A DNA stretch of 64,000 nucleotides from Nocardioides baculatus (GCF_016735675.1 NZ_JAERSG010000003.1:372001-436000); one strand, 5' to 3'. Shown: positions 9,896 through 18,456, counted from the first letter of the stretch. Made by a program: numbers and translations. The notes: generated by a model from the letters alone, not told the origin.

Positions 9896-10587
9896 GCGTG
9901 CGGGTGCTCGTCGTCGAGGACGAGGAGGTCGCGGCGGAGGCGCACGCGACCTACGTCGGACGCGTCCCCGGCTTCGAGCTGGCCGGGGTGGCACGGTCGG
10001 CCGGGGAGGCCGTACGCCTGCTCGACCGGGACGACGCGGTCGACCTGGTCCTGCTCGACATGCACCTCCCCGACGGCCACGGCCTCGGCCTGCTGCAGCG
10101 GCTGCGCGCCGAGGGCCGCCAGGTCGACGTCATCGCCGTCACCTCGGCACGCGACACCGAGGTGGTCCGGCGGGCCGTGTCGCAGGGGGTCGTGCTCTAC
10201 CTCCTCAAGCCGTTCACCTTCGCCGCGTTCCGCGGCAAGCTCGAGCAGTACGCCGAGTTCCGCGCGCAGCTCGAGCGCTCCCCCGCCGACGTGGTGCAGG
10301 ACGACGTGGACCAGCTCTTCGGTGCCCTGCGCGCCCGCCCGACCGGCGACACGCTGCCCAAGGGGATGAGCCTGGACTCGCTGCGCGCGGTCGTCGTCGC
10401 GCTCCGCGCGCGCCCGGACGGCCTGTCCGCGGGTGAGGCTGCCGAGGAGGTCGGTGTCTCGCGCGTCACCGCGCGCCGCTACCTCGAGCACCTGGCCGAC
10501 GAGGGTCGGGTGACACGCGCGCCGCGCTACGGCGGCGCCGGGCGTCCCGAGGTCGGCTATGTCTGGACGACCGACGACGGGACGTGA
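9892..10587 (+). CDS. Response regulator, CitB/DcuR family
   Basis: A 231-residue regulator starting at the ATG inside the kinase stop (ATGA). The receiver domain spans about 1-120 with acidic pocket EDEE (9-12), phospho-acceptor Asp56 in LLDMHLPDG, and Lys in LLKPFTF. The C-terminus (about 160-225) carries a helix-turn-helix, SAGEAAEEVGVSRVTARRYL, typical of the CitB/DcuR/MalR class. It probably activates dctA in response to external dicarboxylate. The convergent lipoprotein gene stops three bases downstream. Confidence 0.92.
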   Translation: MSVRVLVVEDEEVAAEAHATYVGRVPGFELAGVARSAGEAVRLLDRDDAVDLVLLDMHLPDGHGLGLLQRLRAEGRQVDVIAVTSARDTEVVRRAVSQGVVLYLLKPFTFAAFRGKLEQYAEFRAQLERSPADVVQDDVDQLFGALRARPTGDTLPKGMSLDSLRAVVVALRARPDGLSAGEAAEEVGVSRVTARRYLEHLADEGRVTRAPRYGGAGRPEVGYVWTTDDGT

Positions 10588-10590
10588 GGG

Positions 10591-11142
10591 TCACTCGAAG
10601 GAGAGCGAGTCGATGATCGTGCGGTAGAGCTCCGGCGCCTTCGTCGTGTGCTCGCCGACCTCGATGACCAGCAGCTGGTAGAGGACCTGCTCGCGCACCA
10701 TCACCCGGCCGAAGGCGGTCGCCGGCTCGCCCTCGTAGGACGTCTCGATACGGACGTCGCGCGCCGGGATCCCGGCATAGGTCACCGGCTTGCTCTTCAC
10801 GAGCTCTCCGTCGACACCCTGTGCGGCGCCGCGGGCCACCCGCTCGAGGACGGGCCGCGAGTCGGCGGGCAGCTTCGCCGTGCTCACCAGGTAGGCGGTG
10901 TCCGCGTCCTCGCACGACCACACGCGGAGCGTGAGCGGCTCGATGCGGCCCTCGACGGGCGTGTCCTGCTTCGTCTCCAGGGGGTCGCACGGGAGCTGGA
11001 TCTCCCAGTCCTGCGCCGCGAACGTCTGCAAGGAGCCGATGGACTTGCCGGGACGGTCCTTCGTGGCCGCGTCGACAAGGCCGCACCCTGTCGCCAGGGT
11101 GGCGCACGCAACGATCAGTGAAGACGCGACGAGTCGTCGCAT
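10591..11142 (-). CDS. Putative lipoprotein of unknown function
   Basis: A 183-residue exported protein. From the ATG at 11142 the N-terminus is a clear lipoprotein signal: basic MRR, hydrophobic stretch, then LATGC with Cys20 as the lipidated residue. The rest is a soluble domain (ending YRTIIDSLSFE) resembling the small PsbP/DUF-type lipoproteins of actinobacteria in pattern, but I do not recognise a family with confidence. An upstream in-frame start at 11214 would bury the signal peptide and is rejected. It stands alone between two convergent or codirectional units. Confidence 0.75.
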   Translation of the reverse strand: MRRLVASSLIVACATLATGCGLVDAATKDRPGKSIGSLQTFAAQDWEIQLPCDPLETKQDTPVEGRIEPLTLRVWSCEDADTAYLVSTAKLPADSRPVLERVARGAAQGVDGELVKSKPVTYAGIPARDVRIETSYEGEPATAFGRVMVREQVLYQLLVIEVGEHTTKAPELYRTIIDSLSFE

Positions 11143-11233
11143 GGCCCTACCCCCGTGGTCGTGGACATGTGCCCACGACAGCACATCACGTCCGGGTGGC
11201 GACCGCAGGACCATCGTCCGGCCGGCACGTCGA

Positions 11234-12670
11234 TCAGCCGAGCACGAGCCCGGGGTAGAGCGGGTGCTTGTCGAGCATCTCGGCCGACTGCTTCGTGACG
11301 CGGTCGGCGACTCCCTCGCCCAGGACGTAGGTCGCCTTGCTCGGGTCGCCCGCCTTGGTCGTGCCCGCCGTCGTGTTCGACAGCACGTCGACGATCAGCT
11401 CGGCGACCTTGTCGAACTCGTCGTGGCCGAAGCCGCGGGTGGTGAGGGCGGGGGTGCCGAGGCGGACGCCGGAGGTGTACCAGGCGCCGTTGGAGTCCTG
11501 CGGGACCGAGTTGCGGTTGGTCACGACGCCCGCGTCCAGCAGGGCCGACTCGGCCTGGCGGCCGGTGAGGCCGAAGGACGACACGTCGAGCAGGACGATG
11601 TGGTTGTCGGTGCCGCCGGTGACGAGGTCGGCGCCGCGGGTCAGGAAGCCCTCGGCCAGCGACTTGGCGTTGTCGGCGACCTTCTGCGCGTAGCCCTGGA
11701 ACTCGGTCGTGCGCGCCTCGGCGAAGGCCACGGCCTTGGCGGCCATCACGTGCGAGAGGGGACCGCCGAGGACCATCGGGCAGCCGCGGTCGACGTCGGC
11801 CGCGAACTCCTCCTGCGCCAGCACCATGCCCCCGCGCGGGCCGCGCAGCGACTTGTGCGTGGTCGTGGTGGTGATGTGGGCGTAGGGCACCGGGTTCTCC
11901 TCGCCGGTGAACACCTTGCCCGCGACCAGGCCGGCGAAGTGCGCCATGTCGACCATCAGCACGGCGCCGACCTCATCGGCGATCTCGCGCATCTTGGCGA
12001 AGTTCACCCGGCGCGGGTAGGCGGAGTAGCCGGCGACGAGCACGAGCGGCTTGAACTCGCGGGCCTTCGCGGCCACCGCGTCGTAGTCGAGCAGGCCGGT
12101 CTCCGGGTCGGTTCCGTACTGCTGCTGGTGGAACATCTTGCCGCTGATGTTGGGGCGGAAGCCGTGGGTGAGGTGGCCGCCGGCGTCGAGCGACATCCCG
12201 AGCAGGCGCTGGTTGCCGAAATCGTGGCGCAGCGTCTCCCAGTCGGCCTCGGTCAGCTCGTTGACGTTCTTGGCCTGCATCTTCTGCAGGTAGGGGGTCT
12301 CCACCTTGTTGGCCAGGATCGACCAGAACGCCACCAGGTTGGCGTCGATGCCGGAGTGCGGCTGGACGTAGGCGTAGGGGGCACCGAACAGCTCACGGGC
12401 GTGCTCGGCGGCGAGCGCCTCGACCGTGTCGACGTTCTGGCAGCCGGCGTAGAAGCGGTGACCGACGGTGCCCTCGGCGTACTTGTCGCTGAACCAGGTG
12501 CCCATCGTCATCAGCACGGCCGGCGAGGCGTAGTTCTCCGAGGCGATCAGCTTGAGCGAGCCACGCTGGTCGGCGAGCTCCTTGCGGGTGGCCTCGGCGA
12601 TGCGCGGCTCGACCGACGCGATGACCTCGAGTGCCTGGGAGTACGCGCTGCTGATGAGGGAGTCCGTCAT
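11234..12670 (-). CDS. glyA: Serine hydroxymethyltransferase
   Basis: Interconverts serine plus tetrahydrofolate with glycine plus methylene-tetrahydrofolate, using PLP. The 478 residues are longer than the usual 415-430; the extra length is in insertions such as [20 protein letters not shown] and in the middle of the chain, a form seen in several actinobacteria as the second GlyA type. The PLP lysine lies near residue 273 in [25 protein letters not shown] is near the start. The open frame continues upstream to 12991, but the ATG at 12670 begins the conserved sequence and has a -10 hexamer 7 nt before it. Confidence 0.95.
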   Translation of the reverse strand: MTDSLISSAYSQALEVIASVEPRIAEATRKELADQRGSLKLIASENYASPAVLMTMGTWFSDKYAEGTVGHRFYAGCQNVDTVEALAAEHARELFGAPYAYVQPHSGIDANLVAFWSILANKVETPYLQKMQAKNVNELTEADWETLRHDFGNQRLLGMSLDAGGHLTHGFRPNISGKMFHQQQYGTDPETGLLDYDAVAAKAREFKPLVLVAGYSAYPRRVNFAKMREIADEVGAVLMVDMAHFAGLVAGKVFTGEENPVPYAHITTTTTHKSLRGPRGGMVLAQEEFAADVDRGCPMVLGGPLSHVMAAKAVAFAEARTTEFQGYAQKVADNAKSLAEGFLTRGADLVTGGTDNHIVLLDVSSFGLTGRQAESALLDAGVVTNRNSVPQDSNGAWYTSGVRLGTPALTTRGFGHDEFDKVAELIVDVLSNTTAGTTKAGDPSKATYVLGEGVADRVTKQSAEMLDKHPLYPGLVLG

Positions 12671-12677
12671 GGCGCCC

Positions 12678-12683
12678 AGACTA
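12678..12683 (-). promoter_or_regulatory. -10 hexamer of leaderless glyA
   Basis: TAGTCT on the reverse strand lies 7 nt before the glyA ATG at 12670, with no ribosome site between. This supports both a leaderless transcript and the chosen start. Confidence 0.6.
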
Positions 12684-12872
12684 GAGGCTCGGGAACGGCC
12701 GCTGTCGACGGCGTACGGGAGGTGGACGTACGCCCGGGGGAACCTGCGCGGGGCGGAGCTGACCGGAGCGCGGGTGTGTGACCTGGACCGCAGCAGGGGT
12801 TCTGGCCACGCCTGCCGGCCGATGTCCATCTCACATGGTGGAGACCAGTCCCACGATACGAGATTTCGCCTT

Positions 12873-12889
12873 GTGGAATGGGCGTCCAC
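12873..12889. promoter_or_regulatory. Short inverted repeat before the sulfur leader
   Basis: GTGGA (12873-12877) and TCCAC (12885-12889) flank 7 nt, 19 bp before the leader peptide ATG. The position suits an operator or promoter element for the sulfate-reduction operon. The rest of 12690-12870 shows no gene and no convincing RNA motif; a typical -35/-10 pair could not be chosen. Confidence 0.3.
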
Positions 12890-12907
12890 TCCCTGAGACT
12901 TCTTGAC

Positions 12908-12997
12908 ATGGTCACCGCTTCCACCCACACGCACTTGGTGGTTCGACGTCACGTCGACCTCATGCGCGTGGGCAGCGCGACCTGTTGGCATCGCTGA
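12908..12997 (+). CDS. Sulfur operon leader peptide
   Basis: A 29-codon ORF beginning ATG GTC ACC and containing [20 protein letters not shown] at its C-terminus. The RRHVDL-x-RV-x-SA-x-C pattern is the conserved leader peptide found before sulfate, sulfonate and cysteine genes across actinobacteria, where ribosome stalling at the Cys codon is thought to report cysteine supply. Here the single Cys (residue 26, TGT) is followed by Trp-His-Arg and TGA. It ends 74 nt before the sulfite reductase ATG. Recognised by pattern; no obvious intrinsic terminator follows, so control may act on translation. Confidence 0.75.
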   Translation: MVTASTHTHLVVRRHVDLMRVGSATCWHR

Positions 12998-13055
12998 ATC
13001 GCCGCCCCGTAGTCCCCCTCCGCGCTCAACGTCGCGCGCGGCACTCCTCAGCGAA

Positions 13056-13068
13056 CAGGAATTTCCTG
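13056..13068 (+). promoter_or_regulatory. Ribosome site inside a dyad
   Basis: CAGGAA T TTCCTG is a near-perfect palindrome containing the AGGAA ribosome site of the sulfite reductase gene, whose ATG is at 13072. Pairing of CAGG with CCTG would occlude the site, giving a simple means for leader-peptide translation to affect initiation. The stem is only four pairs, so this is weak. Confidence 0.35.
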
Positions 13069-13071
13069 ATC

Positions 13072-14784
13072 ATGCCCGACCTCCGGTTCAAGCCCACGGC
13101 TGCCCAGAACACCGAGATCCCGCGCCCCAAGCGCGCGGAGGGTCAGTGGGCGCTCGGCTACACCGAGCCTCTGAACAAGAACGAGCAGTCCAAGAAGGAC
13201 GACGACCCGCTGCACGTCCGGGACCGCATCCTCCACACCTACTCGCGCCGCGGCTTCGACTCGATCGACCCGGCGGACCTGCGGGGCCGATTCCGCTGGA
13301 TGGGCCTCTACACGCAGCGCGCGCCCGGCTTCGACGGCGGCAAGACCGCGCAGCTCGAGGAGGAGGAGCTCGACGACCGCTTCTTCATGATGCGCGTCCG
13401 CACCGACGGCCAGGTCCTCGACGGTGACGCCCTGCGGGCGCTCGGCGAGCTGTCGACCGCGTACGCCCGCAACACCGCGGACATCACCGACCGCAACAAC
13501 ATCCAGTACCACTGGATCGAGATCGAGAGCGTCCCGGCGATCTGGGAGCGGCTCGAGGCCGTCGGCCTCACCACACTCGAGGCGTGCGGCGACAGCCCGC
13601 GCCCCTTCCTCGGCTCCCCCGTCGCCGGCATCGCCAAGGACGAGATCATCGACGGCACCGAGGCGCTCGAGGAGATCAAGCGCCGGGTGCTCGGCAACCC
13701 CGACTTCTCCAACCTGCCGCGCAAGTTCAAGACTGCGCTGACCGGCCACCCCAGCCACGACGTGGCGCCCGAGGTCAACGACGTGTCGTTCGTCGGGACG
13801 GTCCACCCGGAGCACGGCCCCGGATTCGACCTCTGGGTCGGCGGCGGGCTGTCGACCAACCCGATGCTGGCCCACCAGCTCGGCGTGTGGATCCCGCTCG
13901 ACGAGGTGGCCGACGCCTGGGAGGGCGTCGCCGGGATCTTCCGCGACTACGGCTACCGCCGGCTCCGCTCCAAGGCGCGGCTCAAGTTCCTGCTCGCCGA
14001 CTGGGGCAAGGAGAAGTTCCGCGAGGTCCTCGAGAACGAGTACCTCCACCGCGCGCTCGTCGACAACCCCTCCCCCGAGGCACCGGTCTCACAGGGCGAC
14101 CACATCGGCATCCACGAGCAGAAGGACGGCCGTTTCTACGTCGGCGCCGCGCCCGTCGTCGGCCGCATCGACGGCACCACGCTGACCGCGCTCGGCGACC
14201 TCGTCGACACGTACGGTGCCCGCGGCGCGCGCCTGACGGCGTACCAGAAGCTGGTGGTGATCGGCGTGAAGGCCGAGGACACCGCCGCCTTCGCCGACGA
14301 CCTCGAGACGATCGGCCTCACCGCGCGGCCCAGCAACTGGCGGCGCTCGACGATGGCCTGCACCGGCATCGAGTTCTGCAAGCTCGCCATCGTCGACACC
14401 AAGGAGCGCGCCCGCCGCTTGGTGACCGAGCTCGAGAAGCGCTTCCCCGACCTCGACACCGACATCACGGTCAACGTCAACGGCTGCCCCAACGCCTGCG
14501 CCCGGACCCAGGTTGCCGACATCGGCCTCAAGGGCCAGCTCGTCATGGACGAGCACGGCAACCAGGTCGAGGGCTTCCAGGTCCACCTCGGCGGTGGGCT
14601 CGCGCTGGGAGCGACCTTCGGGCGCAAGCTGCGCGCGCACAAGGTCACCAGCGCCGGCCTCGACGACTACGTCTCGGCGGTCGTCTCGGCCTACCTCGCC
14701 GACCGAACCGACGGCGAGCGCTTCGCCGCCTGGGTGGCACGCGCCGACGAGGCCCTGCTGCGCGGGGAGCCGGTGGCGGTCTGA
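13072..14784 (+). CDS. sir: Assimilatory sulfite reductase, ferredoxin-type
   Basis: A 570-residue siroheme/[4Fe-4S] reductase converting sulfite to sulfide in cysteine synthesis, similar to mycobacterial SirA and corynebacterial CysI. The two nitrite/sulfite reductase ferredoxin-like half-domains alternate with the siroheme-binding domains. Cluster ligands are Cys430 and Cys436 (TACTGIEFC) and Cys472 and Cys476 (NGCPNAC). The start at 13072 (MPDLRFKP) agrees with the conserved N-terminus; a longer frame from 12985 would overlap the leader peptide. The neighbouring APS reductase and siroheme chelatase identify it as sulfite rather than nitrite reductase. Its stop shares one base with the next ATG. 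Confidence 0.93.
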   Translation: MPDLRFKPTAAQNTEIPRPKRAEGQWALGYTEPLNKNEQSKKDDDPLHVRDRILHTYSRRGFDSIDPADLRGRFRWMGLYTQRAPGFDGGKTAQLEEEELDDRFFMMRVRTDGQVLDGDALRALGELSTAYARNTADITDRNNIQYHWIEIESVPAIWERLEAVGLTTLEACGDSPRPFLGSPVAGIAKDEIIDGTEALEEIKRRVLGNPDFSNLPRKFKTALTGHPSHDVAPEVNDVSFVGTVHPEHGPGFDLWVGGGLSTNPMLAHQLGVWIPLDEVADAWEGVAGIFRDYGYRRLRSKARLKFLLADWGKEKFREVLENEYLHRALVDNPSPEAPVSQGDHIGIHEQKDGRFYVGAAPVVGRIDGTTLTALGDLVDTYGARGARLTAYQKLVVIGVKAEDTAAFADDLETIGLTARPSNWRRSTMACTGIEFCKLAIVDTKERARRLVTELEKRFPDLDTDITVNVNGCPNACARTQVADIGLKGQLVMDEHGNQVEGFQVHLGGGLALGATFGRKLRAHKVTSAGLDDYVSAVVSAYLADRTDGERFAAWVARADEALLRGEPVAV

Positions 14785-14939
14785 TGTCCGAGCGCGCGCA
14801 GCCCTTCCACTGCCCCTACTGCGGGGACGAGAACCTGTTCCCCCAGGAGGGTGCGGGTGCCTGGGAGTGCCGTTCGTGCCTGCGCAGCTTCACCGTCAAG
14901 ATGACCGGGATGATCCGGCCCGGCGGGGGTGCTGCATGA
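14784..14939 (+). CDS. cysX: CysX-like small four-cysteine protein
   Basis: A 51-residue protein with two CxxC knuckles, HCPYCGDENLF and ECRSCLRSF, 17 residues apart, in the pattern of a zinc ribbon or rubredoxin-like fold. It sits between sulfite reductase and cysH with overlapping ends (TGATG before, ATGA after). In Corynebacterium glutamicum the operon has cysI-cysX-cysH in this order, and CysX has been proposed as an electron carrier to sulfite reductase. Four Cys with this spacing fit Zn or Fe equally; the redox role is inferred from position. Confidence 0.75.
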   Translation: MSERAQPFHCPYCGDENLFPQEGAGAWECRSCLRSFTVKMTGMIRPGGGAA

Positions 14940-15679
14940 GCGCCTCCACGCAGGCCGCCCGCGACTTCAAGGGCACGCACACCGCCGGCCGTACGCCGGA
15001 GGAGCTGCGCGAGCTCGTCTCCCACGTCGGCGCCGAGCTCGAGCTCGCTCCCGCCGAGGTGATCATCGAGTGGGCCGTCGCCACCTTCGGCGACCGGTTC
15101 GCGATCACCTCGTCGATGGGCGACGCCGTGCTCGCGCACCTGGCCTCCAAGGTCGCGCCGGGCATCGACGTCGTCTTCCTCGACACCGGCTACCACTTCG
15201 TCGAGACCATCGGCACCCGCGACGCCGTCGAGGCGACGCTGCCGGTCAACCTGCGCACCGTCAGCACGTCGCTGACCGTTGCCGAGCAGGACGCGCAGTA
15301 CGGCAAGGACCTCTACAAGACCGACCCCGACCTCTGCTGCGCGCTGCGCAAGGTGAAGCCGCTCGCCGACACGCTCGCCGAGTACGACGCCTGGGCGACC
15401 GGCCTGCGCCGCGCCGAGACCCACAACCGGGTGATCGCGCCGGTCGTCGGCTGGGACGCGCGCAAGGGCAAGGTCAAGGTCTCCCCCCTCGCCCGCTGGA
15501 CCGACGAGCAGGTCGAGGCCTACATCGTCGACAACGGCGTGCTGGTCAACCCGCTCGTCCACGACGGCTACCCGAGCATCGGCTGCTGGCCGTGCACCCG
15601 CCGCGTCGCACCCGGGGACGACCCCCGCAGCGGCCGATGGGCCGGCACCTCGAAGACCGAGTGCGGCATCCATGCCTGA
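14936..15679 (+). CDS. cysH: Adenylyl-sulfate (APS) reductase
   Basis: A 247-residue PAPS/APS reductase-family enzyme making sulfite. It carries Cys134-Cys135 (DLCCALRK) and Cys217/Cys220 (SIGCWPC), the two pairs that bind a [4Fe-4S] cluster and that distinguish APS reductases from PAPS reductases of the E. coli type. The catalytic Cys is in KTECGIHA near the C-terminus. The nucleotide-binding SSMGDAVL is present. Starts within the cysX stop. Together with the sulfite reductase it makes the last two steps to sulfide. Confidence 0.93.
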   Translation: MSASTQAARDFKGTHTAGRTPEELRELVSHVGAELELAPAEVIIEWAVATFGDRFAITSSMGDAVLAHLASKVAPGIDVVFLDTGYHFVETIGTRDAVEATLPVNLRTVSTSLTVAEQDAQYGKDLYKTDPDLCCALRKVKPLADTLAEYDAWATGLRRAETHNRVIAPVVGWDARKGKVKVSPLARWTDEQVEAYIVDNGVLVNPLVHDGYPSIGCWPCTRRVAPGDDPRSGRWAGTSKTECGIHA

Positions 15680-15728
15680 GCCACCCCACGACGTTCTTCT
15701 CCTTCGCTTCGCTCCCCCGAACAACGCC

Positions 15729-15760
15729 GCGGGGACCCCGACCCCCAAGAAGATCCCCGC
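15729..15760. promoter_or_regulatory. Inverted repeat in the cysH-sirB gap
   Basis: GCGGGGA (15729-15735) and TCCCCGC (15754-15760) can pair around 18 nt. An alternative pairing exists between TCTTCT upstream (15695-15700) and AGAAGA at 15748-15753. The 156-bp gap 15680-15835 holds no gene; GGAGG stands before the sirB start. Mutually exclusive stems could indicate attenuation, but no function is shown. Confidence 0.3.
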
Positions 15761-15835
15761 CCGTATGGCTCGCGACAACGCCGTCGCACCCACCCTGTTG
15801 CACCGCACCACCACTCACAATCGGAGGCACCCCTG

Positions 15836-16579
15836 ATGGCTGCTCCTGCTCTGGTTGCCCTGGCTCACGGAAGCCGCGACCCCCGCTCGGCCCAGACGAT
15901 CAAGGCGCTCGTCGCCGAGGTTAAGGCGATGCGCCCCGACCTCCGCGTCGAGACGGCGTTTCTTGACCTCGCCAAGCCGTCGTTCGACACGGTCGTCGAC
16001 CGCCTGGTCAAGGCCGGCTTCGACGAGATCGTCGTCGTCCCCCTCCTGCTCACCGAGGCCTACCACGCCAAGGTCGACGTGCCCGAGGTGATCGCCTCCG
16101 CGATGGCGCGCCACGAGGGCCTCCGGATCCAGGCCAGCCGGATCCTCGGGATGGAGGCCGCCTTCCTCGAGGTGCTCGACGTCCGCCTCCGCGACGCGCT
16201 GAAGGCCGCCCGCGTCCGCGAGCTCGACGCCCTCGTCCTGGCCGCCGCCGGCTCGTCGGACCCGCTCGCCAACCAGTCGGTCGCCCGCATCGCCCGCACC
16301 TGGGCCGCCCGCCACCGCCTCCCGGTCACCGCGGCGTTCGCCTCGGCGACGCCGCCCGCCACCGGCGAGGCCGTCCGCGCCCTCCGCGCGGAGGGCAAGC
16401 GGCACATCGCCGTCGCGTCGTTCTTCCTCGCGCCCGGCCGGCTGCCCGACCGGGCCGCCGAGCTGGCCCTCGAGGCCGGCGCGGTGGCGGTCTCCGACCC
16501 GCTGGGCGCCCACCCGGCGGTGGCCCGCGCGATCCTCGCCCGCTACGCCGTCGGAGCGGTCGAGCTCGTCCCCGTCTGA
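15836..16579 (+). CDS. sirB: Sirohydrochlorin chelatase
   Basis: A 247-residue CbiX/SirB-family chelatase with two homologous halves, each opening with a strand and metal-binding His: ALAHGSRDP near residue 8 and a degenerate second half around SFFLAPGRLPD. It inserts ferrous iron into sirohydrochlorin to make siroheme, the cofactor of the sulfite reductase encoded upstream. Length fits the two-domain SirB group. It is codirectional with cysH after 156 bp and has its own ribosome site (GGAGG). Cobalt chelation for B12 is the alternative, but no cobalamin genes are nearby. Confidence 0.88.
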   Translation: MAAPALVALAHGSRDPRSAQTIKALVAEVKAMRPDLRVETAFLDLAKPSFDTVVDRLVKAGFDEIVVVPLLLTEAYHAKVDVPEVIASAMARHEGLRIQASRILGMEAAFLEVLDVRLRDALKAARVRELDALVLAAAGSSDPLANQSVARIARTWAARHRLPVTAAFASATPPATGEAVRALRAEGKRHIAVASFFLAPGRLPDRAAELALEAGAVAVSDPLGAHPAVARAILARYAVGAVELVPV

Positions 16580-16604
16580 GCACCTGACGTTCGTCAGAGG
16601 TGCT
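16579..16604. terminator. Hairpin spanning two convergent stops
   Basis: AGCACC-TGACG and its complement pair around a TT loop, with a two-base bulge, between sirB and the convergent alkD-like gene; the right arm contains the latter's stop codon. A plausible bidirectional terminator. Confidence 0.5.
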
Positions 16605-17286
16605 TGAGGGCCTCGCGGCGGGACAGGCCGCTCAGCCGGTCGGCGTGGGTCGAGACGAAGCGGCGGACCCTCGCGGAATCCGTCCGGGAGTGCTGGCGCA
16701 GCGCCCAGCCGAGGGCCTTGCGGACGAAGAACTCGCGGCCGTAGGCCGTGTCGTCGAGGTTGGCGACGAGCACCCGCTCGAGCAGGTCGGTGTCGGTGGC
16801 CTCCGCGTGCCGCAGCTGCGCGAGCATCGCGGTCCTGCGCACCCACAGGCTGTCCGGGTCGACCGACCAGGCATCCATCAGCGGCGTGACCGCAACCCGG
16901 TGGTCGAGCAGCACCTGGCCGACCAGGTGTGACGCGATCTCGTCGACGACGTCCCACCAGGCGCCGAGGCGGACCAGCTCCTCGAGCAGCGGGAGCAGGT
17001 CGGGGTCGAGCCATTGCCGGTAGCCGCGGTGCCGCAGCAGGGCGACCGCGGCGTACCACTCCTCCCGGTGGGTGGCGTCCTCGAAGAGCTCCAGCGCCGC
17101 GGCCTCCCACTGGGCGCGGTCGGCGAAGCGGTGCTCGCCCAGCAGGGGCCCGAGGATCGACCGCAGCTCGGGAGCGGTCAGCCCGGCGTAGGGCAGGTCG
17201 GACTTCATGTACGCGCGCTGCTGCGCGGCCCGGACAGGGTCGCCGACCTCGGCGAGGGCGGCGCGGACGGCGCCGACGTAGGTCAC
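16594..17286 (-). CDS. AlkD-family DNA alkylation repair protein
   Basis: A 230-residue all-helical HEAT-like protein of the AlkD (PF08713) family. Bacillus cereus AlkD excises N3- and N7-alkylpurines without base flipping. Supporting motifs are RAYMKSDLPYAGL near 24-36, the aromatic W-W-D-V-V-D cluster (GAWWDVVDEIASH) and KALGWALRQ. GTG start; begins four bases after the DUF3037 stop, so it is the last gene of the HipA-like cassette. The active-site Asp/Trp/Arg set appears retained. Confidence 0.88.
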   Translation of the reverse strand: MTYVGAVRAALAEVGDPVRAAQQRAYMKSDLPYAGLTAPELRSILGPLLGEHRFADRAQWEAAALELFEDATHREEWYAAVALLRHRGYRQWLDPDLLPLLEELVRLGAWWDVVDEIASHLVGQVLLDHRVAVTPLMDAWSVDPDSLWVRRTAMLAQLRHAEATDTDLLERVLVANLDDTAYGREFFVRKALGWALRQHSRTDSARVRRFVSTHADRLSGLSRREALKHL

Positions 17287-17290
17287 CGGC

Positions 17291-17668
17291 TCAGCCCACC
17301 AGGCGCTCGCGGAGGTGCTCGAGCTGGCGGGCCGGGTCCTCCGTCACCCCGCCGTGCACCGGCCCGGGCTGGAGGACGGTGCTGCGCGGCGCCTTGAGGA
17401 AGCCGAACCGCTGGCCGAGGGGCTGGCGCGCCGCCTCGCCGGCGCGCGCGTCGCCGCGGCACACGAGCTCGACGAAGGACAGCGCCTCGCGCACCTGGTC
17501 GACGTCGATCCCGGGGTGGAGCGCGCGCAGCCGGTCGGCATCGACGTGGCACACGACGTCGAGGAAGTCGGCGGCCTGGCAGTGCAGGACCACGCCGACG
17601 TTGAGGAACTCCTCGCGGTCAGGTCGCGGCACGCAGCGCAGCACGACGTACTGGTAGGCCTGCCTCAT
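17291..17668 (-). CDS. DUF3037 family protein
   Basis: A 125-residue protein starting MRQAYQYVVLRCVPRPDREE and continuing LNVGVVLHC, the DUF3037 (PF11236) signature. Function is unknown; in many actinobacteria it directly follows a HipA-like kinase gene, exactly as here, where its ATG lies in the stop codon of that gene (ATGA, 17665-17668). It may be a substrate or regulatory partner of the kinase. Acidic/neutral, no membrane segment. Confidence 0.87.
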   Translation of the reverse strand: MRQAYQYVVLRCVPRPDREEFLNVGVVLHCQAADFLDVVCHVDADRLRALHPGIDVDQVREALSFVELVCRGDARAGEAARQPLGQRFGFLKAPRSTVLQPGPVHGGVTEDPARQLEHLRERLVG

Positions 17669-18456
17669 CGGGCACCGTCCGGGAGCCACTGGCGGGTGCC
17701 GAGGCGGGCGACCAGGAAGTCGACGTACGCCGCTCGTAGCGCGTCCGGCCCCAGCTGATCGGCACCGTCGGCGCCGGGCACTGCCTCGAGCCACACGTCG
17801 GGCACCTCGGCGACGACCTCGGTGAGGACGTCGCGGCCCAGGGACGCCGAGATCTCGTCGTCCAGCTCCTGCGCCCGACCGGCGCAGGTCTCGAAGACGT
17901 GGCCGCTGGGGTCCCACGGCTGGACGGCGAACCGCGCGGGGTCGGTGACGCCGCCCGCCCACCCGTGGTGGAAGTAGAGCGAGGCGCCGTGGTCGATCAC
18001 CCAGAGGTCACCGTGCCAGACCAGGAGGTTGGGGTTGCGCCACGACCGGTCGACGTTGGCGGTGAAGGCGTCGAGCCACAGGACGCGGGCGCCCTCGTCG
18101 TCGGGGGTGCTCACCTGGCCGTCGACGCCGAACGAGCCGGGCAGGAAGTCGATGCCGAGGTTGGCGCCGACGCTGGCGTTGAGCAGGTCCTGGACCTCCT
18201 CGTCGGCCTCGTAGCGGGCGAGCTCGGGATCGAGGTCGAGCTCCACGAGCCGGGGCGTGCGCAGCCCGAGGCGGGTGGCCAGGCCACTGACGATGACCTC
18301 GGCGACGAGCACCTTGGCGCCCTGGCCGGCGCCGCGGAACTTGCAGACGTAGGTCCCGAGGTCGTCACCCTCGACGATGCCGGGCAGGCTGCCGCCCTCG
18401 CGCAGCGGGGTGACGTAGCGCGTGACGGTGACGCGTGGGAGTCCGGCGGGGCTCAC
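17665..18456 (-). CDS. HipA-like kinase-fold protein (HipA_2)
   Basis: A 263-residue protein of the HipA-like group often annotated as HipA family kinase. The central FTANVDRSWRNPNLL resembles a kinase catalytic loop (Asp-Arg with a following Asn), and VIDHGASLYFHH resembles the metal-binding DFG element. An N-terminal glycine-rich region (ATP-binding) is less clear than in true HipA, and the HipA N-terminal subdomain and a HipB partner are both absent, so a toxin role is not implied. GTG start at 18456 in a GTGA overlap with ppk2; overlaps DUF3037 by 4 nt. Phosphorylated target unknown. Confidence 0.82.
   Translation of the reverse strand: MSPAGLPRVTVTRYVTPLREGGSLPGIVEGDDLGTYVCKFRGAGQGAKVLVAEVIVSGLATRLGLRTPRLVELDLDPELARYEADEEVQDLLNASVGANLGIDFLPGSFGVDGQVSTPDDEGARVLWLDAFTANVDRSWRNPNLLVWHGDLWVIDHGASLYFHHGWAGGVTDPARFAVQPWDPSGHVFETCAGRAQELDDEISASLGRDVLTEVVAEVPDVWLEAVPGADGADQLGPDALRAAYVDFLVARLGTRQWLPDGAR

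Noticed and set aside
12671..12907. Possible glycine or ZTP riboswitch before glyA
   Set aside because: glyA appears leaderless (TAGTCT 7 nt before ATG), leaving no room for a leader, and no conserved riboswitch core was seen.
12936..12948. tRNA T-arm-like GGTTCGA
   Set aside because: No cloverleaf can be built; the bases belong to the leader peptide codons.
17665..18456. HipBA toxin-antitoxin system
   Set aside because: No HipB-type HTH gene adjoins it and the protein lacks the full HipA architecture; the partner is DUF3037.
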